Origin: Paraburkholderia sp. SOS3
GTDB taxonomy: Bacteria > Pseudomonadota > Gammaproteobacteria > Burkholderiales > Burkholderiaceae
Reading direction: 5' to 3'
Length of the DNA: 64,000 nt
Assembly: GCF_001922345.1 (NCBI RefSeq)
Contig: NZ_CP018811.1
Span: 1,178,001 to 1,242,000 of the forward strand
Under the pieces are notes generated by a model. It was not told the origin of the DNA. It saw only the letters and a list, made by a program, of their open reading frames with translations, and did not search any database. How positions within the stretch are numbered: the first letter of the stretch is position 1; each line of letters starts with the position of its first letter. The position numbers and the translations under genes are program-made. Below, in pieces: positions 44,821 through 53,619 of the stretch.

Positions 44821-45510
44821 ATGAAAGCGGTGAAAGCAGTCGTCTTCGATCTTTATGGCACGCTCTACGATGTGCACTCGGTGGCGGGGCGGTGCGGCGA
44901 GCGGTTTCCCGGACGCGGCCTCGAAATAAGCCTGCTCTGGCGACAGAAGCAGCTCGAGTACACGTGGTTGCGTACGTTGATGGGCCAGTACATTCCGTTC
45001 GAGGAGGCAACCGAGCAGGCGCTCGATTACGTCGCTGCGCATCTGAAACTGAATCTTTCGTCCGAAGCGCACGCCGAACTGTGCAACGAATATCTGCGGC
45101 TGCGTCCGTATCCCGAGGCCGATGCGGCGCTCACGGCGTTGCGCGCACGCGGCTTGCCGCTTGCCATCCTGTCGAATGGATCGGTCTTCTCGATTCATTC
45201 GGTTGTCGAGCACTCGCGGCTCGAACATCAATTCGATCATCTGATCAGCGTCGAAGCCGTGAAGCTGTTCAAGCCGCATACCGCCGTCTATGAGCTTGCC
45301 GAAAAGACGCTCGGCTTCGCGCGCGATGAAATCCTGTTTGTTTCCTCAAATTCGTGGGACGCGAGCGGCGCCCGTCACTTCGGGTATCAGGTGTGCTGGG
45401 TGAATCGCGTCGGAAGCACATTCGACCGTCTCGGACAAACGCCGCACTACACCGTGGCGAGTCTCGACGAATTGCCGGAACGGATCCAGGCGGTAGCGGT
45501 GGCTTCGTAA
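44821..45510 (+). CDS. L-2-haloacid dehalogenase (HAD superfamily, type II)
   Basis: A 229-residue hydrolase that replaces the halogen of 2-haloacids to give 2-hydroxy acids. Catalytic residues fall at the same numbers as in characterised L-DEX-type enzymes: nucleophile Asp10, Thr14, Arg41, Ser118, Lys151, Tyr157, Ser175, Asn177 and Asp180 (FDLYGTLYD, LSNGS, KLFKPH, FVSSNSWD). GGAAGGA precedes ATG 44821. Being last in a sigma-54-controlled operon with a carboxylate transporter, it is likely a true catabolic dehalogenase. Confidence 0.93.
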   Translation: MKAVKAVVFDLYGTLYDVHSVAGRCGERFPGRGLEISLLWRQKQLEYTWLRTLMGQYIPFEEATEQALDYVAAHLKLNLSSEAHAELCNEYLRLRPYPEADAALTALRARGLPLAILSNGSVFSIHSVVEHSRLEHQFDHLISVEAVKLFKPHTAVYELAEKTLGFARDEILFVSSNSWDASGARHFGYQVCWVNRVGSTFDRLGQTPHYTVASLDELPERIQAVAVAS

Positions 45511-45615
45511 GCGCGGCGCAGCGCGCTACGGCGCGCGCCGCTGCCTGCACGTTCATGCGTCGGCGCCGGCGCGTCGCGCGGCTACGATAGATCGATGCGC
45601 GAGGCTCTATGGCGC

Positions 45616-45855
45616 TTACGAGCCGAAGTAAATGTTGCAGTAGCTCACCGGGCCCACGCACGAGCGGTCCGGATGTTGTGCCGCGTTAGACGCAGGCAGG
45701 GTCGTGCAGCCCGCGAACGCCGTCGATGCAACGGCGAGCGCGACCCATCTTTTCCAGCGAACACGCTGCGTTCTGAAATGCGTCCGATGGCCGGACATAG
45801 GCCCGTTGGGTTCGGGCGCGCCCGCGACCATTTGCTGTTGGCTCGGTTCGGTCAT
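45616..45855 (-). CDS. Small putative lipoprotein
   Basis: A 79-residue protein. After a polar, basic lead (RTHFRTQRVRWKRW) comes a hydrophobic segment and a lipobox-like FAGC (WVALAVASTAFAGC), leaving a short mature part that ends CVGPVSYCNIYFGS with two Cys. Similar short lipoproteins are common in Burkholderiaceae, function unknown. The signal suggests the true start is the Met at 45798 (MSGHRTHF), since an N-region of 40 residues is too long; neither start has a convincing ribosome site. Confidence 0.6.
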   Translation of the reverse strand: MTEPSQQQMVAGAPEPNGPMSGHRTHFRTQRVRWKRWVALAVASTAFAGCTTLPASNAAQHPDRSCVGPVSYCNIYFGS

Positions 45856-46194
45856 TATTGGTTATCCATATCGGTAACGGGTTGAATATCAACCTCTCTC
45901 CTCTCTTTTGTTGCTCCATGCGTAGCCGTCCGACACATCGATGTGCGGCTAACGGTGCGTAAACCGGCCGACGTATCCGGTTATTCCACGCGAGCCAGGA
46001 AAAAAACTTCATAGAGCCGCGCAGCGAAATTGTTTTGACGAGCAGGGAATACTTATCGCGCTCGCCGGTTTACACGCATAGAAATGTCCCGCTTCGCGGC
46101 TTTGGCGAGGCGCCGGAATTTCGCTCCGAGCCACTAAATACGGATATCTAATCAAGTGGCGAACATATCAACAAGTTGAAACAGAGACACTCCG
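45856..46194. other. Intergenic region upstream of the second porin
   Basis: No gene is seen in these 339 bp. It contains the divergent promoters of the small lipoprotein and porin; the last 60 bp before the porin are AT-rich (around 46134-46180). The octamer CCGGTTAT at 45977 recurs near the right end of the window. Confidence 0.5.
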
Positions 46195-47358
46195 ATGAAA
46201 AAGACATTGGTCGCGATCGCTACGACATCGACGTTTGCATCGATCGCACATGCGCAAAGCAGCGTGACGCTTTACGGCCTGATCGACGAAGGTTTCGAGG
46301 CTATCAGCAATGTCGCGACCTCCGGTGGTGGGGCGCGGCAGTACCGACTCGATTCCGCGAGCGGTCTGAACAGTTCGCGCTGGGGCTTGCGCGGGGCCGA
46401 AGATCTCGGTGGCGGCCTGAAAGCGATCTTCCAGCTCGAGAATGGCTTCGAACTGAATAACGGCCGGCTCAGCCAGGGCGGCGCCGAGTTCGGCCGGCAA
46501 GCGTTCGTCGGCATCAGCAGCAGCAAGTTCGGTACGGTCACGCTCGGGCGGCAGTACGACAGCGTCGTCGACTACGTCGGCACGTATGCGTTTGCCGATA
46601 CGAGCGTCGGCACGGCCCACTCGGCGCATCCGGCCGATCTCGACAACTTCAACAACAGCCGGCGCACGAACAATGCGGTCAAGTTCAAGAGCGCCGACTA
46701 TGCAGGACTGACCTTTGGCGGCGTCTACAGCTTCGGCGGGGTGCCGGGTTCGGTCGGCACCAATCAGATCTACTCGGTCGGCGTCGGCTACAAGCACGGT
46801 CCGCTCAATCTCGGCGCCGCGTACCTCGATGCGCGTAACCCGGCCTCGTCGCTATTCGGCAGTAACCCGAGCGACACGCCAACGTCGAACGGGCTTACCG
46901 GCTCGCCTGTGTTCAGCGGCTATGCGAGCGCGAGTTCGTACCATGTGGTCGCGGCGGCCGGCACGTATTCGATCGGGCCGGCGACGATCGGCGCAAACTG
47001 GTCGAATGTGCGCTTTGCCAATATCGCCTCGCTCAATCATGGCACGGCGGTGTTCAACGACGTCGAAGCGAGCGTTCAGTATCACATCACGCCGGCTTTG
47101 GCCGCCGGCGTTGCGTACAACTATCTTCACGGCAGCGCCGCGAATGGAACGGTCGGTGGTGCGAACTACAGCCAGTTCGGGGGCGGCGTTGAGTACGCAC
47201 TGTCGGTGCGCACCGACGTGTATGCGGCGGTCGACTATCAGGTGGCCAATGGACACGACTCGACCGGGCATGGCGCGACGGCGAACCTGGCCGGACTGTC
47301 GCCGTCTTCGAACCGTTATCAGACGGTTGGCCGCGTCGGTCTGCGCCACCGCTTCTGA
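46195..47358 (+). CDS. Gram-negative trimeric porin (Burkholderia type), second copy
   Basis: A 387-residue outer-membrane porin. Signal peptide MKKTLVAIATTSTFASIAHA, mature start QSSVTLYGLIDEGFEAIS, then SSRWGLRGAEDLGGGLKAIFQLENGFELNNG and terminal Phe in GLRHRF. It resembles the porin at 10136-11326 in architecture but differs over most loops. No operon partner: the haloacid operon ends 680 bp upstream and two hairpins follow its stop. Confidence 0.95.
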   Translation: MKKTLVAIATTSTFASIAHAQSSVTLYGLIDEGFEAISNVATSGGGARQYRLDSASGLNSSRWGLRGAEDLGGGLKAIFQLENGFELNNGRLSQGGAEFGRQAFVGISSSKFGTVTLGRQYDSVVDYVGTYAFADTSVGTAHSAHPADLDNFNNSRRTNNAVKFKSADYAGLTFGGVYSFGGVPGSVGTNQIYSVGVGYKHGPLNLGAAYLDARNPASSLFGSNPSDTPTSNGLTGSPVFSGYASASSYHVVAAAGTYSIGPATIGANWSNVRFANIASLNHGTAVFNDVEASVQYHITPALAAGVAYNYLHGSAANGTVGGANYSQFGGGVEYALSVRTDVYAAVDYQVANGHDSTGHGATANLAGLSPSSNRYQTVGRVGLRHRF

Positions 47359-47410
47359 TATGCACGGTTAAGCCGCTTCGTCCGTGACGCAATGCGGCAT
47401 CACGCCGCCG

Positions 47411-47431
47411 CGCCGGTGCTTTGCACCGGCG
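47411..47431 (+). terminator. Hairpin after the second porin
   Basis: CGCCGGTGC and GCACCGGCG form a perfect 9-bp stem with loop TTT, about 50 bp past the porin stop. The following AAATGG gives no T-run. Confidence 0.5.
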
Positions 47432-47436
47432 AAATG

Positions 47437-47478
47437 GAAACCCGTCGATCGAGGATCCGCACGCAGTCGACGGGTTTC
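47437..47478. terminator. Second hairpin after the porin, possibly bidirectional
   Basis: GAAACCCGTCGA (47437-47448) and TCGACGGGTTTC (47467-47478) are perfect 12-bp arms with an 18-base loop. The A and T ends of the arms give short tails in both directions. Confidence 0.5.
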
Positions 47479-47803
47479 AACTTTCCTCGCCCGATCAGAA
47501 GAAGCTTGCAGACCGCCTCGCTGCACATAAAAGGCCGCGGGCCGCGCGGTTGCGCTGTGGATACGCTTCCCCTTGCCGCGACGCAACGCAACGCAAAACT
47601 GAAACAAGGTCCTGCGAACGTTGTGTACCGCTAGAAGCACAAATCTTGCTTCTATTCCCTATTAGAGCGAGACTCAATATCTCCTTGCGGTGATGAACCG
47701 TTACCGGTAGGAACTGTAGCCCTCGCTGGGCCATCCTTCGACTTGTACGTTTGCTCATACCTCGCGAAAAAAATTTCAGGCGAAGCGGTGGCGTAATCGT
47801 CTG
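47479..47803. other. Intergenic region before the sensor kinase gene
   Basis: I see no supported gene in these 325 bp. It is AT-richer around 47630-47700 and 47760-47780 and probably holds the promoter of the sensor kinase. Confidence 0.5.
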
Positions 47804-49528
47804 ATGTGGCGTTCGCGTTCAAACGACCTGTTGCGTTTTATGGCTAGCTCACATCTGTCCTCCAGCCCAAAACGTCGGACTCGACCCTGCAGGTCGCTCG
47901 GCGCGGCCTGTCGTGCGATCGCGCGCGGGCAGACGCCCGTGGCTGTGGCCCGCCGGCTCCTTGCCGAGGTGCGCGAGCGGACCGGGGCGCTACATGGGTT
48001 CGTGAGGCTCGAGGCGCTCTCGCGGCAAGAACTGGAGGCATCCGCGGCGCCCGGCATTGCGCTGCCTGCCGGCGCACACTGGAACCATCTGTCGATGCCC
48101 AAGCCGCTCGCTTCGATCGATCCCAGCCTGCTTGAAGAAACCGAAATCAGTTTTGGCGTTCCGTTTGTCAGCGGCGGGCAGGCCGGCCGTTCTCATCCGA
48201 CCATCGTGAGCAGCGCCCTCGAGGCGTCGGGCCGGCGCATCGGCATGCTCTTCGTCGAGCTTGGTCGGGCGCGCGCCGGTGACCACAATACGCTGGAAGC
48301 CATCGAGATGCTGGCTGCGAGCGGCGCGCAGGCCATTGCCTATCGGAGGCTTGGCCAGCGACTCGAAACGCAGAGGTGCCTGCGTGCCACAGCGGAGGAG
48401 ACGCTTCGCGAAACGCACAACGCGATGATCAAGCATCAGCAGGTCGGCCGGATGGGTGACTTCCGCTACAACACGCGCACGGGGGAATCGTTTGGGTCGC
48501 TCGAATGCTACAAGCTCTTTGGGTATGACCCCACGCTCGCGGAAATCGACTTCGGGGAATGGACGTCAAAGATCGTCCCCGAAGACAGGCAGCGCATTAT
48601 CGATACGCTGGCGGACTGCGTGTCGAGGGGCGCACCGCTCAAGTTCGAATATCGCATCGAGCTTGACGGCCAGATCAAATATATCGCGTGCGAAGGGGCG
48701 CTCGATGTCGACCATGTGGGCGATCCCACATACTATGGCGTACTGACAGACGTCACCGAACGGCGGCGTTATGAGGAACGTCTCAGCGCGGCTCAACATG
48801 AGCTGGCCACGGCAGTGCGTCTCGCCTCGCTCGGCGAACTGGCGGCGTCGATCATTCACGAAGTCAGCCAGCCCATCACGGCGATCCGCCTCGGAGCGGC
48901 AAGCGCTCTTCGCTGGCTCGACGCACCGGGAGGCGAAAAGGAAGTCCGCGCTTCCTTGAAGCGGATGTCGGAGGAGACCGCCCGAGCCGCATCCGTGATC
49001 GGCGGTCTAAGAGCGCTCGCGCGCAGTTCGGTTACGCAATTGGCAGAAATCGATATCATCGAGGCCGTGCGTGAGGCGCTTACGCTCATAGAGGGGCGTG
49101 CCTCGCGCGAACGCGTCAGCGTTGCCACCTCCTTCGACAAAGCCGCGATCCCCGTTTGTGCCGATCGCGTTCAGATTCAACAGGTCGTGGTCAATCTCGC
49201 GAACAACGCACTGGATGCCATGTTGCGCAACGGCGAGCACGCCCGGCAGCTGCATATCGCCTGCTTCAAGCCTGACGCCAGTCATTTCGGTATGTCGTTT
49301 GCCGATACGGGGCCCGGATTCACCGTCGACAATCCAGAACGGCTGTTCGATCCGCTCTACAGCACGAAAGCCGAGGGCATGGGGCTCGGCCTCGCGATAT
49401 GCCGCAAGATTGTTCATGCACATCAAGGTGAGATCGTCGCGCGCGCCAATGAACCGCGCGGCGCGATTTTCGAGTTCACGATGCCGCTCATGGAGAATGC
49501 CGGAGTCGACCTGCCGCGCGTCCGATGA
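47804..49528 (+). CDS. PAS-domain sensor histidine kinase (soluble)
   Basis: A 574-residue kinase without membrane helices. An N-terminal GAF-like region (about 35-195) is followed by a PAS domain with PAC tail (about 220-320; FRYNTRTGESFGSLECYKLFGYDPTLAEIDFGEWTSKIVPEDR), the phospho-acceptor His352 in ASIIHEVSQPITAI, and the ATPase domain with NLANNALDAML, DTGPGF and GMGLGLAICRKI. An in-frame Met at 47840 is an alternative start. It is tail-to-tail with a FixJ-type regulator, its probable partner. The HEVSQP kinase core closely resembles that of the giant protein at 57308-62434. Confidence 0.88.
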   Translation: MWRSRSNDLLRFMASSHLSSSPKRRTRPCRSLGAACRAIARGQTPVAVARRLLAEVRERTGALHGFVRLEALSRQELEASAAPGIALPAGAHWNHLSMPKPLASIDPSLLEETEISFGVPFVSGGQAGRSHPTIVSSALEASGRRIGMLFVELGRARAGDHNTLEAIEMLAASGAQAIAYRRLGQRLETQRCLRATAEETLRETHNAMIKHQQVGRMGDFRYNTRTGESFGSLECYKLFGYDPTLAEIDFGEWTSKIVPEDRQRIIDTLADCVSRGAPLKFEYRIELDGQIKYIACEGALDVDHVGDPTYYGVLTDVTERRRYEERLSAAQHELATAVRLASLGELAASIIHEVSQPITAIRLGAASALRWLDAPGGEKEVRASLKRMSEETARAASVIGGLRALARSSVTQLAEIDIIEAVREALTLIEGRASRERVSVATSFDKAAIPVCADRVQIQQVVVNLANNALDAMLRNGEHARQLHIACFKPDASHFGMSFADTGPGFTVDNPERLFDPLYSTKAEGMGLGLAICRKIVHAHQGEIVARANEPRGAIFEFTMPLMENAGVDLPRVR

Positions 49529-49568
49529 CATGAGGTCGGGGCAGGAACCGCTCATTTTCGGATCAGCG

Positions 49569-50252
49569 CTAACGCAGCAGTTTCAGCGCGCGCGGGCCGA
49601 TGTCTTTCGAATCGACGTCAATGGCTTGCACCTTGAGGACGAATTCGGCAAGCGAGGTCGATCCCATTTTCTTCATTGCCTGATTGCGATGGGTTTTGAC
49701 GGTGGCCTCGCTCAGGCTCATTTGCGTGGCGATGTCCTTGTTGCGGTAGCCCCTGACGATAAGGTCGGTGACGTTGCGCTCGCGCTGCGTCAACGAGTCG
49801 TAGCAGCGCATCAGATCGTCGCGCGAGCGGACTTCTTCACGGCGCTTTCGATCGGTATCCAACGCTGCCATGACAGCATCGAGCAGGTCCTGATCGCGGA
49901 ACGGCTTGGTAAAGAAATCGGCGGCGCCTCGCTTCAGGGCCTTGACCGACATTTCGATGTCGCCGTGCGCGGTGATGAAAATGACAGGCAGGCTTATGTG
50001 ATTTTCGTTTAGACGCTCCTGCGCGTACAAGCCGCTTTGGCCTTTGAGTCGCACGTCGAGGACAACGCAAGCAACGGCGTCGGGCTTGTCGAATGCAAGA
50101 AAGTCTTCCGCGTTCGCAAAAGTCTCGACGCTAAAGCCGGCCGAGCGCAACAGATCGCGCAACGACTCGCGTACCGACTCGTCGTCGTCCACAACGTAGA
50201 CAATTGCGTTATCGGCCCCATCGGTCGATCGTTCCTCAACCCGGTTACTCAT
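49569..50252 (-). CDS. FixJ/NarL-type response regulator
   Basis: A 227-residue regulator. Receiver domain (about 15-130): acidic DDDE, phospho-acceptor Asp in VVLDVRLKGQSG, ITAHGD and Lys in FFTKPF. LuxR-type helix-turn-helix (about 150-215): LTQRERNVTDLIVRGYRNKDIATQMSLSEATVKTHRNQAMKKMG. It lies 52 bp after the flavoprotein gene on the same strand, so it may be co-transcribed with it, and is convergent with the sensor kinase at 47804. Confidence 0.92.
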   Translation of the reverse strand: MSNRVEERSTDGADNAIVYVVDDDESVRESLRDLLRSAGFSVETFANAEDFLAFDKPDAVACVVLDVRLKGQSGLYAQERLNENHISLPVIFITAHGDIEMSVKALKRGAADFFTKPFRDQDLLDAVMAALDTDRKRREEVRSRDDLMRCYDSLTQRERNVTDLIVRGYRNKDIATQMSLSEATVKTHRNQAMKKMGSTSLAEFVLKVQAIDVDSKDIGPRALKLLR

Positions 50253-50304
50253 CGGCGAACTCCTCCGAACTCCTCATCACCGCTTGTGCGGTTTGACGCA
50301 GCCG

Positions 50305-51471
50305 CTAGTCGGTAGAAGCCGGGTGGCGTTTCAATAGCAGGCTACCGCCGTTTATGAAGTTGCGCTTTTGCAGTGCCGCATGCTGCGCTGCGGCGTGCAG
50401 GTCGCGCATGCGCCGCTGCAGCGGCATGTTTTCATAAAGCATACTGCTACCGGCCAGTTCGAAGCAAACGTCGGTTGCGCGAGCACAGGTTGCCGCGATC
50501 CATGTCGTCGTTTGCGCGCCCAGAATCTGAAGGTCCTTGTCGTTCAGCTTTCCCGCGACGGCACGCTGCCAGTAGTTCGCGGTCTGATCGCGCAGGAACG
50601 CGCGCGCCGCTCGTACATCGGCATACGCGCGTCCGAGTTCGGCCTGGAAATACTCCGAGTCGCGCATCGGCGCCGAAGCCCGTTGCTGGCGATGACCGTT
50701 GGCGGCAAATGCGACAAGATCTTCCAGCGCGCCTTCGGCGATGCCTACGTTATTGGCGGCATGGAGCAGCGGGATAAACTGTTGTGCCGCGCCGTACAAG
50801 GGACCGGTCAACCACGGCTGCGCGCCGCTTGCGAAAAACTGGTCGTCGTCGACCCAGGCATCGCTCAACGAAATGTGGTGGCTGCCCGTGCCTCGAAGCC
50901 CCATGACGTGCCAGCTGTCTTCTACATGCCATTCGGTTGCCGGCGCGAGGAAGCCGCGCATGAGTGGCACACCGTCGGCCGGCCCCGGTAACGCAACGCC
51001 GTGTTCGCGCATCGTGCAGAGGCCTAGTATCCAGTCGGCGTGCAGGCATCCGCTGGCAAATGGCCAGCGGCCGGATACGCGCCAACCCTGTTCCGTTCGC
51101 TCGGCTGTGCCGCCCGGCAGAAACGAGCCGGCGAAGATCACATCCGGACCGTGCTCGTAGATACGCTCGTACGTGCCCTTAGGCAATTCGGGAATGACGA
51201 GTGCGGCGCCTGCGCCGATCATACCTATCCAGCCCAACGAGCCATCGATTTTGGCCAGCGTCGTCAAAATTTCTATCGCGCACGGCATGTCGAGTTCGAG
51301 GCCACCATAGCCGCGCGGAACGAACAGACGAAAAATTCCGATCGATCTAAGTGTTTCGACGAGATCGCGCGGAATCGTTCTGTGCGCGTCGAATTCCGCG
51401 GCGCGCTTCGCCACAGCGGGTGTCAGCGCTTCCAGGTCCTTTAGCATCTGTTCGATAACAGCTGTCTTCAA
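50305..51471 (-). CDS. Acyl-CoA dehydrogenase-fold flavoprotein (monooxygenase-like)
   Basis: A 388-residue protein with the acyl-CoA dehydrogenase fold: N-terminal helical domain (RDLVETLRSIGIFRLFVPRGYGGLELDM), middle domain (VSGRWPFASGCLHADWILGLC; WHVMGLRGTGSHHISLSDAWV) and C-terminal helices. The TGSHHISLSDAWVDDD pattern and lack of an obvious catalytic Glu point to the flavin-dependent monooxygenase/hydroxylase branch (HsaA, DszC, HpaH-like) rather than beta-oxidation. Divergent from the amidase gene by 278 bp; a regulator gene follows. Substrate unknown. Confidence 0.82.
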   Translation of the reverse strand: MKTAVIEQMLKDLEALTPAVAKRAAEFDAHRTIPRDLVETLRSIGIFRLFVPRGYGGLELDMPCAIEILTTLAKIDGSLGWIGMIGAGAALVIPELPKGTYERIYEHGPDVIFAGSFLPGGTAERTEQGWRVSGRWPFASGCLHADWILGLCTMREHGVALPGPADGVPLMRGFLAPATEWHVEDSWHVMGLRGTGSHHISLSDAWVDDDQFFASGAQPWLTGPLYGAAQQFIPLLHAANNVGIAEGALEDLVAFAANGHRQQRASAPMRDSEYFQAELGRAYADVRAARAFLRDQTANYWQRAVAGKLNDKDLQILGAQTTTWIAATCARATDVCFELAGSSMLYENMPLQRRMRDLHAAAQHAALQKRNFINGGSLLLKRHPASTD

Positions 51472-51639
51472 TGTCTTCTCCTGAACCCCAGGACTATATA
51501 GGAGCTTCGTACGGTTAGTGAATGCCGATACGGCTCAAAAAGTTGCCTGGTCGGGGCGCGACTATGCCGTCAGTGATGGCAAGCGCTTTCGAGTTATCGC
51601 TGATCTGTTGAATTCGACCGATCGCGAGTGATTCCAACA

Positions 51640-51655
51640 GAACGTGCAAACGTTC
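51640..51655. promoter_or_regulatory. Inverted repeat before the amidase gene
   Basis: GAACGT and ACGTTC flank GCAA as perfect 6-bp arms, 95 bp before the amidase start. CCTGCGCGCAGG at 51695-51706 is a second perfect palindrome. Either could be an operator; no known consensus was recognised. Confidence 0.3.
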
Positions 51656-51749
51656 GAGATCGTGTCTCTCCGTGAACTTATTCTTTGACTATTTCCTGCG
51701 CGCAGGCAAATCCGCAACGTCGGATGGTCGTTCACACGAGGAGACACTG

Positions 51750-52787
51750 ATGAGACACGGTGACATTTCAAGCAGTAAGGATTGCGTGGGCGTCGCGGTC
51801 GTGAACTACCGGATGCCGCGTTTGCACACGAAGGATGAAGTCATCGGGAACGCGAGGAAGATCGGCGAGATGGTAGTCGGGATGAAGCGCGGCTTGCCGG
51901 GCATGGACCTCGTCGTTTTCCCCGAATATTCGACGCACGGCATCATGTACGACGCGAAGGAAATGTATGAGACCGCTGCGACGATTCCCGGCGAGGAGAC
52001 TGAAATTTTTGCCGCGGCCTGTCGAAAAGCCGACGTCTGGGGCGTGTTTTCGCTTACCGGCGAGCGCCATGAAGCGCATCCGGACAAGGCGCCGTACAAC
52101 ACGCTGATCCTCATGAACAACAAAGGCGAGATCGTGCAGAAATATCGCAAGATCATGCCGTGGGTTCCGGTGGAGGGCTGGTATCCCGGTGACTGCACAT
52201 ACGTATCGGAAGGTCCGAAGGGCATCAAGATAAGCCTCATCATCTGCGACGACGGGAATTACCCGGAGATATGGCGCGATTGTGTGATGCGTGGAGCCGA
52301 ACTCGTGGTTCGCTGCCAGGGCTACATGTATCCGTCGAAAGAGCAGCAGATCATGGTGTCGAAAGCCATGGCCTGGATGAACAACACCTATGTCGCGGTG
52401 GCGAACGCATCGGGATTCGATGGCGTGTATTCGTATTTCGGGCATTCGGCCATCATCGGCTTCGATGGACGAACGCTTGGCGAATGCGGCGAGGAAGATA
52501 TGGGCGTGCAGTACGCGGAGCTCTCGATGGGCCTGATTCGCGACGCGCGGCGCAATATGCAGTCGCAGAATCATCTGTACAAGCTGCTGCATCGCGGTTA
52601 TACCGGCACGATCAATTCGGGCGATAGTGTCAATGGCGTGGCGGTGTGCCCATTTCGCTTCTATAGCGACTGGATCCAGGACCCGGAAGGAACGCGCAAG
52701 CAGGTCGAAGCATTGACGCGCTCGACGCCGGGCACACAGGAGTGTCCGATCGACGGTATTCCGAACGAGGTTCCGACGCATCGGTGA
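51750..52787 (+). CDS. amiE: Aliphatic amidase
   Basis: A 345-residue nitrilase-superfamily enzyme that hydrolyses short aliphatic amides (acetamide, propionamide) to acid and ammonia. The triad is at the AmiE positions: Glu59 (VVFPEY), Lys134 (QKYRKIMPW) and Cys166 ([11 protein letters not shown]). The MRHGDISSS start and PTHR-like end match Pseudomonas and Rhodococcus amidases. GAGGAGACACTG precedes ATG 51750. The MoxR-type ATPase gene begins 22 bp later, so the amidase is first in a three-gene run. The regulators AmiC and AmiR are not present. Confidence 0.95.
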   Translation: MRHGDISSSKDCVGVAVVNYRMPRLHTKDEVIGNARKIGEMVVGMKRGLPGMDLVVFPEYSTHGIMYDAKEMYETAATIPGEETEIFAAACRKADVWGVFSLTGERHEAHPDKAPYNTLILMNNKGEIVQKYRKIMPWVPVEGWYPGDCTYVSEGPKGIKISLIICDDGNYPEIWRDCVMRGAELVVRCQGYMYPSKEQQIMVSKAMAWMNNTYVAVANASGFDGVYSYFGHSAIIGFDGRTLGECGEEDMGVQYAELSMGLIRDARRNMQSQNHLYKLLHRGYTGTINSGDSVNGVAVCPFRFYSDWIQDPEGTRKQVEALTRSTPGTQECPIDGIPNEVPTHR

Positions 52788-52809
52788 ACGATATCCGCGA
52801 GCGCCGTTC

Positions 52810-53619
52810 ATGAAAGACACTCTCCAGCCGTATCTGATCGATTCGGAGCCGTACTATCGCGCGACAGGCCTCGAGGTGGACCTGTTCGAGAGCGCGTACG
52901 CGCGACGGCTGCCGATCATCCTCAAAGGCCCGACCGGTTGCGGTAAGACGCGATTTCTCGAACATATGGCCTGGCGTTTGCGCAAACCGCTGGTCACCGT
53001 CGCATGCAATGAAGATCTGAGTGCATCGGATCTGGTCGGCCGGTATCTGCTAGATCCGTCGGGAACCGTATGGCACGACGGACCGCTGACGCTCGCAGTC
53101 AGACACGGCGCGATCTGCTATCTCGATGAGGTGGTCGAAGCACGCGCCGATACGACCGTCGTCATTCACCCATTGGCCGACGACAGACGCATCCTGCCGA
53201 TCGATCGTCGGGCCGAGCGGGTCCGCGCCCATCGGGATTTTCAGTTGGTCATGTCCTACAACCCCGGCTATCAGCGCGCATCGAAAGACCTGAAGATCTC
53301 GACGCGGCAGCGCTTCGTGTCACTCGATTTCCACTATCCCGAGGCCACGATGGAAGCAGAAATCGTCATGCGCGAATCCGGCATCGACCGCGAAACGGCG
53401 CAAAAACTGGTGGGTATCGCACAACAGTCGCGGGCACTGCGCGGGCATGGCGTCGATGAAGGCATCTCGACACGGATGGTGGTCCGCGCCGCGATGCTGA
53501 TTGCTGACGGCATGGCTGCGCACGCGGCCTGCCGCATCGCGATGACGCGCCCCGTCAGCGACGATGCAGAAGTACTGAGCGCGCTGGATGGCTTTGTCGA
53601 TGCGTTCTTCGGACCCTGA
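52810..53619 (+). CDS. MoxR-class AAA+ ATPase (CbbQ/NorQ/NirQ family)
   Basis: A 269-residue ATPase: Walker A GPTGCGKT at 40-47, Walker B AICYLDEV at about 101-108, sensor 1 in VMSYNPGYQ and arginine-finger region TRQRFVSLDF. The spelling RRLPIILKGPTGCGKTRFLEHMAWRL is typical of CbbQ/NorQ, which with a VWA partner insert metal or remodel a client enzyme (Rubisco, NO reductase). It is encoded between the amidase and a VWA protein, overlapping the latter by 32 bp. No Rubisco or NO reductase is near, so the amidase or the adjacent flavoprotein is the possible client. Confidence 0.92.
   Translation: MKDTLQPYLIDSEPYYRATGLEVDLFESAYARRLPIILKGPTGCGKTRFLEHMAWRLRKPLVTVACNEDLSASDLVGRYLLDPSGTVWHDGPLTLAVRHGAICYLDEVVEARADTTVVIHPLADDRRILPIDRRAERVRAHRDFQLVMSYNPGYQRASKDLKISTRQRFVSLDFHYPEATMEAEIVMRESGIDRETAQKLVGIAQQSRALRGHGVDEGISTRMVVRAAMLIADGMAAHAACRIAMTRPVSDDAEVLSALDGFVDAFFGP

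Noticed and set aside
51640-51655. Inverted repeat before the amidase as a sigma-54 or NtrC site
   Set aside because: No -24/-12 element with GG-N10-GC spacing was seen downstream and the arms do not match the NtrC consensus, so it is reported only as an unassigned dyad.
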